This document shows, piece by piece, positions 15,895 through 23,092 of a DNA stretch of 26,153 nt. Under the pieces are notes generated by a model that ran no database searches, was not told the DNA's origin, and worked only from the letters and a program-made list of their open reading frames with translations. The position numbers and the translations under genes are program-made. This DNA comes from an uncultured Bacteroidales bacterium (GTDB lineage Bacteria > Bacteroidota > Bacteroidia > Bacteroidales > Marinilabiliaceae): positions 1 to 26,153 of the forward strand of contig CAKUVM010000023.1 in NCBI GenBank assembly GCA_934699135.1. Direction: 5' to 3'. Position 1 is the stretch's first letter. Every line of letters starts with the position of its first letter.

Positions 15895-17508
15895 TCAATA
15901 CAGGCTCTTGGCGTTCAACGTCTCCAAGGCTTTGTCTATCACGGGGTCCATGGTGTTAAGGATGGGGTAGAACCCGTCGTTGTCCTTTATGGCCTGCCCC
16001 ACGTAGGCCCTCACCTCGTTGGCAATGATGAGGCTCTCTTTCTCCTCCAGCCTCGCGGGTCGCGCCACTCCGTATTTGGCGGCGTAGGCTGTGATGCCGT
16101 CAATGAACGGCGTCTTCTGCAGCAGGTGGATGAGGTCGGGGGCCGTGAGGCGTTTTAGCTGGTCGCGGTGGCCGTCCACATACGTCATGGCGTAGTCGTA
16201 GATCAGCCTCTTGGAGCGCAGGGTGTAGAGATAGCGCGAGGCGGATGCCGTGTCGAATGGCACGAAGATGTCTGGCACAATGCCGCCGCCGCCGTATACC
16301 ACGCGGCCCTTGCGTGTGTGGAAAACTTGAGCGGTGTCTGCTTTTATGCTGTCGGCGCTAAACAGCTCGCCACCCTTGTAACGCTCGTTGATGTCTTGGT
16401 AATACTCCTCGTCGCCGTGGTCGTATGGCCTCTGTATGCATCGGCCGCTCGGCGTGTGGTAGCGCGACACCGTCAGGCGGAGGTGCGACTGGTCGGCCAG
16501 CGTCAGTTCCGTCTGCACCAGGCCTTTGCCGAAAGAGCGGCGACCTATTATGGTGCCTCGGTCGTTGTCTTGCATGGCTCCCGCGAATATCTCGCTCGCG
16601 CTGGCCGAGAACTCGTCAATGAGCACCGTCAGGCCCATGTCCCGACACGTCCCCGTGCCGTCGGCGCGGCTCTCCTGCCGTCTCTGGTGACCGCCCTCGG
16701 TGTAGACGATCATCTCGCCGCGGCCCAAAAACTCGTTGCACATGGCCTGCACAACGTTCAGGAATCCGCCGGCGTTGGAGCGGAGGTCCACAATCAGCTT
16801 GTCGCACCCCTCGGCCTTGAGCTTGCCAATGCCGGCTATCATCTCCTCGTAGGTCTTCTCCGCAAAGCGGTCTATCCTCATATAGCCAACGCCTGGGGCG
16901 ATCTCATAGGTCGAGACCACGCTTATGAGCGGGATCTCGCCGCGGACAATGTCGAAGTCGAGGGTGGTGGAAGGGTGGCGTAAAATGCTGATGCTCACTT
17001 TGGTGCCAATCTCTCCGCGCAGGTTGTCAAGCACCTTTTGGTTGGTCAGGCCGGCGGCTTTGCCCGCGAAGTCTTTGCCGTTCACCTTGATTATTTTGTC
17101 ACCGGGCAGCACTCCGAGCGCCGAAGATGGCCCGCCCGCCACGACGGACATGACGCGCACCGTGTCTTCGCGTATTGAGAACGTGACTCCAATGCCGCCG
17201 AAGTCCGACTTAAGCTCGCCGTTGACGCGCTCCACGTCGGAGCGGGGGATGTAGACGCTGTGCGGGTCCAACTGCTTCATGACCTGCGGGATGGCCAGCT
17301 CTTGGAGCGAGTCCATGTCTATTGGGTCGACATAAAAGTTCTCCACAAGCTCCAACACCTCGTCCAGTTTTCCCCCGCCGAGGGTCATTGGCCCGCGTTG
17401 GCCTTCGCCGTAGCCGCCACTCGCCGCGTTATTGCCGCTCACCCAGCCTAAGTAGAGGCCGGCCAGAGCCGCCGCGACCATGAGCAGCAGTGTCCATGCG
17501 TATTTCAT
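15895..17508 (-). CDS. S41-family C-terminal processing peptidase (CtpA/Prc type)
   Basis: This 537-aa envelope serine protease belongs to a family that degrades or trims proteins from the C-terminus. Residues 1-23 are a signal peptide or anchor (MKYAWTLLLMVAAALAGLYLG). Residues about 97-180 form a PDZ domain that recognises substrate C-termini (GGIGVTF...PGDKIIKVNG). The S41 core shows VDLRSNAGG at 240-248. The catalytic Ser/Lys pair fits S303 in FSASASEIFAG and K328 in RRSFGKGL, with D314 between, at the same spacing as in E. coli Prc (S430, D441, K455). The ATG lies 3 nt after the deaminase stop, so translation is probably coupled. Its stop overlaps a TTG of the next frame. It may be a general protease that happens to be cotranscribed with the export genes. 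Confidence 0.94.
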   Translation of the reverse strand: MKYAWTLLLMVAAALAGLYLGWVSGNNAASGGYGEGQRGPMTLGGGKLDEVLELVENFYVDPIDMDSLQELAIPQVMKQLDPHSVYIPRSDVERVNGELKSDFGGIGVTFSIREDTVRVMSVVAGGPSSALGVLPGDKIIKVNGKDFAGKAAGLTNQKVLDNLRGEIGTKVSISILRHPSTTLDFDIVRGEIPLISVVSTYEIAPGVGYMRIDRFAEKTYEEMIAGIGKLKAEGCDKLIVDLRSNAGGFLNVVQAMCNEFLGRGEMIVYTEGGHQRRQESRADGTGTCRDMGLTVLIDEFSASASEIFAGAMQDNDRGTIIGRRSFGKGLVQTELTLADQSHLRLTVSRYHTPSGRCIQRPYDHGDEEYYQDINERYKGGELFSADSIKADTAQVFHTRKGRVVYGGGGIVPDIFVPFDTASASRYLYTLRSKRLIYDYAMTYVDGHRDQLKRLTAPDLIHLLQKTPFIDGITAYAAKYGVARPARLEEKESLIIANEVRAYVGQAIKDNDGFYPILNTMDPVIDKALETLNAKSLY

Positions 17509-17511
17509 CTT

Positions 17512-17949
17512 TCACTTTATTATTATGGTCTCTTCCACTTTGTCCACTCTCACGCCGGCGCGGCGCAGCAGCTCGATGCCTTCTGGCGTGCGGTAATCCT
17601 CGGAATATACCACGCGCGAGATTCCGGCCTGAATGATCAGTTTGGCGCACTCTATGCAGGGCGATGCCGTGATGTACATCGTGGCTCCGGCTGAGCTGTT
17701 GCCCGTCTTCGCCACTTTGGTTATGGCGTTGGCCTCGGCGTGAAGCACATATGGCTTCGTCACCCCGTTCTCTTCACACACGTTCTCAAACCCTGAGGGC
17801 GTGCCGTTGTAGCCGTCGCTGATTATCATCTTCTCTTTCACCATAAGCGCCCCCACCTGCCTGCGCTCGCAGTAGGAGTTCAGCGACCATATCCGGGCCA
17901 TGCCCAGGTATCGCTGGTCTAGCTTGGTTTGCTTCTCTTGCTCTGTCAT
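17512..17949 (-). CDS. Deoxycytidylate (dCMP) deaminase family protein
   Basis: This 145-aa zinc deaminase most likely converts dCMP to dUMP, feeding dTTP synthesis. The zinc site is complete: HAE at 70-72 and PCIEC at 97-101, each in the family context (VLHAEANAI, ITASPCIECAKLII). The early block CERRQVGALMVK and the phrase DGYNGTPSGF are typical of dCMP deaminases and of ComEB, which distinguishes it from TadA and cytidine deaminase. The frame is open from 17991, but the ATG at 17949 is used because the promoter puts the transcript start near 17982 and the N-terminus then fits the family. It is the first gene of the six-gene operon and is functionally unrelated to the export genes. Confidence 0.94.
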   Translation of the reverse strand: MTEQEKQTKLDQRYLGMARIWSLNSYCERRQVGALMVKEKMIISDGYNGTPSGFENVCEENGVTKPYVLHAEANAITKVAKTGNSSAGATMYITASPCIECAKLIIQAGISRVVYSEDYRTPEGIELLRRAGVRVDKVEETIIIK

Positions 17950-17988
17950 AAGGAAGTGAGTGAGGGTGTCCGAGACGGCAACTAGCGG

Positions 17989-18018
17989 CAAAATTAGCCA
18001 TTATGGGTAATATGGCAA
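17989..18018 (-). promoter_or_regulatory. Promoter of the six-gene deaminase-protease-export operon
   Basis: On the minus strand TTG (18018-18016), a 19-nt spacer and TAATTTTG (17996-17989) give a perfect -7 box at ideal spacing. The predicted transcript start near 17982 lies about 33 nt before the first ATG. No other convincing promoter was seen before 10573. Confidence 0.7.
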
Positions 18019-18034
18019 TTGCATAGCGTCGCTT

Positions 18035-20488
18035 TTAGTCTTTTTCGTCCATCACTTCGTGGCGGACGTACAGGTATTCGCGGTAGTCGAACTCGCCTTT
18101 CATGGTCTCTTTGTCATATCGTGTCTCTTCCGGCCCCTGCGCTTCAATCAGGCTCCGCAGCCTGCCGTGCCGCTCGCGCCCCATAATGTCGTCGATGCCC
18201 AGCCCGGTCTCCTCCATCGTGTCTAGCAGGTGTCCCACAATGGTGCTGCGAGCCAGCCCGCGCTCTTTGGCCACGGCCTCCGCGCCGTGCAGGCGGCGAA
18301 ACGCCTCCACGGTCAGCTGCCTCGTGTCCGGCCTCATTGCCGGGCTGTCTGGCTGGTGCTCGCGCGCCTCGGGCCTGGCGCCTTTCTCGAACCACTCGGC
18401 CACGATGCGCAATATGTCCGCGCCAAACCGCTTGACCTTGGCCTCGCCCATCCCGTTGATGGCCAGCAGGGCCTTGTTGTCGGTCGGCATGGCGTCGGCA
18501 ATGTCCATCAGCACTTTGTCTGGCGCCACGGCATAGGCGGGGCGGTTCGCTTTGCGGGCTTCCTCGGCGCGCCAGGCCTTCAGTTCGCGATACAGCTCTT
18601 TGTTGGCCACCTCGCGCTCGTCGGCCTTGGGGCGGCTCTTGGGCGCTGTGTCTTCCGGCTCTTTGGCCACGGCCTCGGCGTGCGCCGCCACTATGGCCGC
18701 GGGGTCGAAGCCGCCCGCCGTCACGGCCCGCAGCGCGGCGTGTTTCATGGCCAGCTCTTGGCGCAGGGAGGCGCGGGCGTTGGCTCGCTGCTTCTCTAGC
18801 GTGGCGTTGCCCAAGGTTATGTCGGTGGTAAGGAGCAGAGGGTCGAGGATGGCTTTCACCTTGTCTTCAAAATATTTGGCCCCATTCTTAGCGCGCCCCA
18901 TCAAGGTGTCGTCTTCCAAAATGTTGCCGCCCGCCGCCGTGTGCCGCCTGCACAGGTCGGCAAAGATGTGGCCCGGCCTCGTCAGCTCGTTTTGGCTTTG
19001 GTTCAATGTGGCCGAAAGTTCCGCTATCACGGCGGGGTATGTGGCGGCGTAGTTCTCCTCCAATATTCTCAAAATCCTTGCCGCGCAGCTCGTTATGCCC
19101 CTGAAGTCGAAAAGGTCGGCCACGGCGGCCGCGGCATAATCCGCCGCGAAAGCGTCTATTTGCGTTTGTGTCAGCTCGCGGCCGCGCTGTTGGTCCAGAT
19201 AGTCCTTCACGTTGCCGTCCGTCATTATGCTGGAGCGTGATATGGGCGTGCTGAGCACCATGCCCTCAAAGGTGCGGCAGCGGCTCAGTGCCACGTAAAC
19301 CTGCCCTGGCGAGAAGGAGTTGCCGGCATCTATTATGGCGCGGTCAAAAGTGAGGCCTTGGCTCTTGTGGATGGTTATGGCCCACGCCAGGCTGAGCGGT
19401 ATTTGTGAGAATGTGCCCTCCACTTTTTGCTCCACTTGGCCGGTCTCTTTGTTCATCTCGTATGAGAAGTTTTGCCACACTTCGGCCTTTATCTCCACGG
19501 TGCCGAAGTCGTCGTCGCTCGTCACCATCACGCTGTCGGGCGTCAGGTCCACCACGTGGCCAATCTTGCCGTTGTAGAATCGGCCCTCGCGGTCGTTTTT
19601 CAGGAACATGACTTGTGCGCCCACTTTGAGGGTCAGAGACTTGTCCGCCGGATATGATTTCTCGGGGAATGTGCCGGAGGTTTGGCAGTCATAGGTGCGC
19701 GCCATGTCGTCCAGTTGAGCCAGTTTGAGGCCGTTGAGAGTCTCGGCCTGGGCGTTGTGGGTGGTGAGGCGGATATATTTTTCGCTTTCGGGCGGGTTGA
19801 ACTTGGGGTCGTATCGGCTGTTGAGGGTGCGGAGGCTGGTCTCGTCCAGATTGTTGTCCCTCACTTTGTTCAGCAGGTCAATAAATTGGGCGTTTGTCTG
19901 GCGGTATATGTGTTTGAGCTCTATGGTGAAATATTTTATTTGCGCCAGGGCTTTGCTTGAAAAGAAATATGGAGAGGCGTAGTGCAGGAGCAAGTTCGGG
20001 GCCTCGGCCTCTGTCAGCACGGGCGCCAGCTGCATCAGGTCGCCAATGAGCAGCAGCTGCACGCCGCCAAACGGGGCCTGGCTGCGCCTCACTTGCCTGA
20101 GGCGCGCGTCTATGGCGTCGAGGAGGTCGGGCCTCACCATGCTCACCTCGTCAATGACCAGAAGGTCTATACCCCTGATCATCTTCAGCTTGCTCTGTCT
20201 CATGGTGCGACTTTGCTCCAACGGTTGGCCTGGGGTGAAGAGAGATGGCGGCAACTGGAAGAATGAGTGTATGGTGACTCCGCCCGCGTTGATGGCCGCC
20301 ACGCCCGTGGGCGCCACCACGGCCATGCGCTTGACGCCTGAGGCTTGCAGGCGGCGGAGGAAGGTGGTCTTGCCCGTCCCGGCGCGTCCGGTCAGGAAAA
20401 TGCTCACTCCCGTGCGCAGGAGGCACTCCCATGCCGTCCGCGCCTCGGGGTTGTCGGCCCTTGTGTAGGGCGATTTGGTGTCTCTCAT
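18035..20488 (-). CDS. PIF1-type DNA helicase with C-terminal HRDC and HTH-like domains
   Basis: This 817-aa superfamily 1B helicase probably unwinds DNA 5'-3' during replication or repair, as PIF1/RecD2-like enzymes do. Motif I (GRAGTGKTTF) is at 34-43, the APTGVAA block at 59-65, motif II (VIDEVSM) at 111-117 and motif III (LIGDLMQLAPV) at 147-157. Later come AITIHKSQGLTFD and VYVALSRCR, the UvrD_C_2-like motifs V and VI. Residues about 630-700 resemble an HRDC nucleic-acid-binding domain (INGMGEAKVKRFGADIL). About 725-790 resembles the HTH_40 helicase-associated domain (ARSTIVGHLL). The region between (about 480-630) is less conserved and rich in A, E and K. The -7 box TACCTTTG at 20521-20528 lies just upstream, and the gene is divergent from the lipoprotein gene. 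Confidence 0.93.
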   Translation of the reverse strand: MRDTKSPYTRADNPEARTAWECLLRTGVSIFLTGRAGTGKTTFLRRLQASGVKRMAVVAPTGVAAINAGGVTIHSFFQLPPSLFTPGQPLEQSRTMRQSKLKMIRGIDLLVIDEVSMVRPDLLDAIDARLRQVRRSQAPFGGVQLLLIGDLMQLAPVLTEAEAPNLLLHYASPYFFSSKALAQIKYFTIELKHIYRQTNAQFIDLLNKVRDNNLDETSLRTLNSRYDPKFNPPESEKYIRLTTHNAQAETLNGLKLAQLDDMARTYDCQTSGTFPEKSYPADKSLTLKVGAQVMFLKNDREGRFYNGKIGHVVDLTPDSVMVTSDDDFGTVEIKAEVWQNFSYEMNKETGQVEQKVEGTFSQIPLSLAWAITIHKSQGLTFDRAIIDAGNSFSPGQVYVALSRCRTFEGMVLSTPISRSSIMTDGNVKDYLDQQRGRELTQTQIDAFAADYAAAAVADLFDFRGITSCAARILRILEENYAATYPAVIAELSATLNQSQNELTRPGHIFADLCRRHTAAGGNILEDDTLMGRAKNGAKYFEDKVKAILDPLLLTTDITLGNATLEKQRANARASLRQELAMKHAALRAVTAGGFDPAAIVAAHAEAVAKEPEDTAPKSRPKADEREVANKELYRELKAWRAEEARKANRPAYAVAPDKVLMDIADAMPTDNKALLAINGMGEAKVKRFGADILRIVAEWFEKGARPEAREHQPDSPAMRPDTRQLTVEAFRRLHGAEAVAKERGLARSTIVGHLLDTMEETGLGIDDIMGRERHGRLRSLIEAQGPEETRYDKETMKGEFDYREYLYVRHEVMDEKD

Positions 20489-20520
20489 CTGGCTCTGCTG
20501 ATGGCGTTGCGTTATGGCGG

Positions 20521-20528
20521 CAAAGGTA
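20521..20528 (-). promoter_or_regulatory. -7 promoter box of the PIF1-type helicase gene
   Basis: The minus-strand octamer TACCTTTG is a perfect TAnnTTTG match 33 nt before the start codon. The -33 element is not recognisable. Confidence 0.5.
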
Positions 20529-20552
20529 AGGCCTTTTCGCGTCAGATGGCCT

Positions 20553-20585
20553 TTTGGCCTACGTCACCTCTTTTTGCTAACTTAG
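20553..20585 (+). promoter_or_regulatory. Candidate promoter of the Ig-like lipoprotein-tadA unit
   Basis: TTTG (20553-20556), a 21-nt spacer and TAACTTAG (20578-20585) match the Bacteroidota promoter with one mismatch. The predicted start near 20592 precedes both candidate start codons of the lipoprotein. Confidence 0.55.
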
Positions 20586-20651
20586 CGGCGTCAATAACTT
20601 AGCCATACAGTGTCTCAACACGATAATCTCTTCCCATCTCGTGGCGGCGCC

Positions 20652-22496
20652 ATGCGAGCCGCGGGCATAGGGGCGGCTCTTGTGGCCATGGTGTGGGGGT
20701 GCGCCAACCCCGGCACCCCCACTGGCGGCCCGAAGGATGTGCGTCCGCCCGTCATGATGTCTTCCACGCCCGCGGCTGGTTCCACGGGTTTTAGCGGTAA
20801 CGCCGTCACCATTGTCTTTGACGAGAACGTGCAGCTGAAGGATGCCGACCAGAAGTTTGTCATGTCACCGCCCACGGCCAAGAAACCGAGGGTGGAGGCG
20901 CACGGCAAGCAGGTGAAGGTCTCTTTTGAAGGTGAGCTGCAACCCGCCACCACCTATACGCTAGACTTTGCCGACTGCCTCTCCGACCTCAACGAGGGCA
21001 ACGTCTATGAGAACTTCACTTTCACCTTCTCCACGGGCGAGAGCACCGACTCCATGATGATCTCCGGCAACGTCTATGACGCCCAGACCGTCATGCCCGT
21101 GGAGGGCATCTACGTCTTGCTCCACGCCAACCTGACCGACACCGCTTTTTGCAAGGCCGCGCCCATCAGGGTGGCCAAGACCGACGCCAGGGGCCGCTTC
21201 GCCATCAAGAACGTCCCGGCGGGGGCGGAGTATGACGTATACGCTCTTGATGACCAAAACCGCAACTTCCTCTTCGACCAGCCGGGCGAGAAAATCGCAT
21301 GGCTCGGACGCCACGTCACGCCGTCTTTCGAGACTCGCCAAGTGGCCGACAGCGTGAGGACCGACTCCACATACGTGGTCAACGACACGGTGAAATATTA
21401 CTACGCTCCCACTCTGCGAGACACGCTCGTCTTCACGCCAGACTCCCTCGCTCTCTTCGCCTTTGATGAAGATGTCTATGACCAGTACGTCAAGTCTGAC
21501 GAGCGCAAAGAGCGCAACAAAGTGACGCTCACGCTCAACAAGCCCATGAGCCGCCGCCCCAAGGTATCGTTTGTGGGTCAAGAGGGCAGAGATGTGGCCG
21601 TGTTCCAATACAGCCCCACCAACGACACCGTGCAGGTCTGGATGACAGACACCACGGTGTGGAAGAAAGACTCTGTGGTCTTGGCGATCAACTATCTTGT
21701 CCAAGACAGTTTGGGCGAGCTTGTGGAGCGCACCGACACCCTCAAGGAGTGGCATTTTGAGAAAAAGAAGGCGGAAGACCGCTCGGCGCGTCGCCGCCGG
21801 AAAGTGAAGGAGGAGAAGCCCAAGGTGGAGACATTGAAGCTTAAACTGCCAAGCGGCGTGGCTCCTTATGCCGAGCTGTCCCTAACTTCCCCAACGCCGT
21901 TCGCCTCCCTCGTGTGGGATTCCGTGCATCTCTTCCAAAAGGTGGACACGCTCCAGAGGCCGGTGGCGTTCACTCAGGTCGACGACTCGGTGAACATATG
22001 CCGCAAGGCCATGAAATTTAAGTGGGAGCCGGGCGGGCAATATGTGGTGGTTGTTGACTCCGCCGCGGCCACCGACATCTACGGGCTAGTCAACGGCCCC
22101 ATGAGCCAGACGGTTAGCGTCACTAGCCTAGACAAGTATGGCACGCTCTACGTCGATGTGGACAGCGTGCCAACCAACGCGCTGCTCCAACTCACCGACA
22201 CGCGCGGCAAGGTTCTGAGACAAAACTACTTGAAACCCAACGGCAAGGCCGGTTTCAAATACATTCCGCAGGGCGACTATATGCTCCGCATATTGCAAGA
22301 CGACAACAGAAACGGCAAGTGGGACCCAGGCAAGTGGAGCGAACGCCGACAGCCTGAGAAGCTGATCTTCTATATGGAGAAAGTCAACGTCCGCCAAAAC
22401 TGGGACATCCACGTCGACTTCTCCACCCGGGCCTATGCGCCGGCTGCCTACGTCCGCAAGTTCGGGAAGCAGCCCACAAACCGCAGGAGGAGATGA
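20652..22496 (+). CDS. Ig-like domain (Big_5) lipoprotein, Bacteroidota-conserved
   Basis: This is a predicted lipoprotein of 614 aa, function unknown. The ATG at 20652 gives a short signal peptide with a lipobox-like VWGC (Cys17), followed by ANPGTPTGGPKD, a phrase conserved in this family of Bacteroidota lipoproteins. An in-frame GTG at 20610 would add 14 polar residues and is less likely. Residues about 30-125 form a Big_5/SbsA-type Ig-like domain (VRPPVMMSSTPAAGSTG...VTIVFDENV...YTLDFADCLSDLNEGN...FTFSTG). Further beta-sandwich segments follow, including a carboxypeptidase-regulatory-like part (GRFAIKNVPAGAEYDVYALDDQNRN). Near the end a similar phrase, YMLRILQDDNRNGKWDPG, resembles a calcium-binding turn. 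A basic K/R-rich stretch interrupts at about 365-390. It overlaps tadA by 4 nt. Confidence 0.88.
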   Translation: MRAAGIGAALVAMVWGCANPGTPTGGPKDVRPPVMMSSTPAAGSTGFSGNAVTIVFDENVQLKDADQKFVMSPPTAKKPRVEAHGKQVKVSFEGELQPATTYTLDFADCLSDLNEGNVYENFTFTFSTGESTDSMMISGNVYDAQTVMPVEGIYVLLHANLTDTAFCKAAPIRVAKTDARGRFAIKNVPAGAEYDVYALDDQNRNFLFDQPGEKIAWLGRHVTPSFETRQVADSVRTDSTYVVNDTVKYYYAPTLRDTLVFTPDSLALFAFDEDVYDQYVKSDERKERNKVTLTLNKPMSRRPKVSFVGQEGRDVAVFQYSPTNDTVQVWMTDTTVWKKDSVVLAINYLVQDSLGELVERTDTLKEWHFEKKKAEDRSARRRRKVKEEKPKVETLKLKLPSGVAPYAELSLTSPTPFASLVWDSVHLFQKVDTLQRPVAFTQVDDSVNICRKAMKFKWEPGGQYVVVVDSAAATDIYGLVNGPMSQTVSVTSLDKYGTLYVDVDSVPTNALLQLTDTRGKVLRQNYLKPNGKAGFKYIPQGDYMLRILQDDNRNGKWDPGKWSERRQPEKLIFYMEKVNVRQNWDIHVDFSTRAYAPAAYVRKFGKQPTNRRRR

Positions 22497-22957
22497 CGAA
22501 GGCGGAGGAGGCCGAGGCCCAGGCTCGCGCCGATGGCAAGTGGATGGCCGAGGCCATGAACGAGGCTCGACAGGCCGAGCGTGAGGGTGAGATACCCGTG
22601 GGCGCGGTGGTCGTGTGCCGCGGCAAGATTGTGGGTCGCGGGCGCAACCAGACTGAGAGGCTGCATGACGTGACCGCCCATGCCGAGATGATCGCCATCT
22701 CAGCCGCGGCGCAACGCCTTGGGGCAAAATACCTCAGCGACTGCACCCTCTACGTCACTCTAGAGCCATGCGCCATGTGCGCCGGGGCGTTGGCGTGGGC
22801 GCAGGTGGGGCGGATTGTCTACGGGGCGTCTGATGACAAGAGGGGCTACGCCCGCCTGTCCCCGTCGCCTCTCCACCCCAAGACTGAAGTCTCGCGCGGA
22901 GTGGGCGCGGCCGAGGCGGCGGAGCTGGTCCGCCTCTTCTTCGCGGCTAGGAGGTAG
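22493..22957 (+). CDS. tadA: tRNA(Arg) adenosine-34 deaminase
   Basis: TadA converts adenosine 34 of tRNA-Arg(ACG) to inosine so that it reads CGU, CGC and CGA. The 154-aa length is standard. The zinc and catalytic residues are present: HAE at 63-65 in TAHAEMIAI, and PCAMC at 92-96 in LEPCAMCAGAL. The block EIPVGAVVV at 33-41 and RNQTERLHDVTAHAE are TadA-specific and separate it from guanine or cytidine deaminases. The start ATG overlaps the stop of the lipoprotein gene (ATGA) and has GGAGGAG immediately before it, so it is probably made by coupled translation. No terminator was recognised after the stop; ileS has its own promoter downstream. Confidence 0.96.
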   Translation: MTKAEEAEAQARADGKWMAEAMNEARQAEREGEIPVGAVVVCRGKIVGRGRNQTERLHDVTAHAEMIAISAAAQRLGAKYLSDCTLYVTLEPCAMCAGALAWAQVGRIVYGASDDKRGYARLSPSPLHPKTEVSRGVGAAEAAELVRLFFAARR

Positions 22958-22981
22958 GGGCTGCGGGGGGGGTGACCCATA

Positions 22982-23012
22982 TTGCTTTTAAGTCATATAA
23001 TTGCTAAATTCG
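22982..23012 (+). promoter_or_regulatory. Candidate promoter of ileS
   Basis: TTG (22982-22984), a 20-nt spacer and TAAATTCG (23005-23012) match the Bacteroidota promoter with one mismatch. It implies a leader of about 75 nt. Confidence 0.55.
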
Positions 23013-23092
23013 CACGCCGAAAATTAGACCCGCTGCCGCCGTCTTCGGGGCGTTGGCGGGGGCTTGCCAATAAGCTAAGAACTTTTTATTCC

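Noticed and set aside
16168..16983. Plus-strand open frame of 271 codons inside the S41 protease gene
   Set aside because: It is a mirror of a clear protease reading frame, low in conserved motifs and without start signals. The same applies to the frames opposite glyQS, fbp and the lipoprotein gene.
10573..17949. Full capsule or O-antigen biosynthesis locus
   Set aside because: Only UDP-galactofuranose formation, export and chain-length functions are present. There are no glycosyltransferases, flippase, polymerase or sugar-activation genes beyond glf.
17512..17949. Defence-type dCTP/dCMP deaminase
   Set aside because: It has the length and motifs of the ordinary dCMP deaminase/ComEB family, and its neighbours are housekeeping and envelope genes with no toxin, nuclease or other defence partner.
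22958..23092. T-box or other amino-acid-responsive leader before ileS
   Set aside because: The leader is only about 75 nt from the candidate promoter, too short for a T-box, and I see no T-box consensus or terminator-antiterminator pair.
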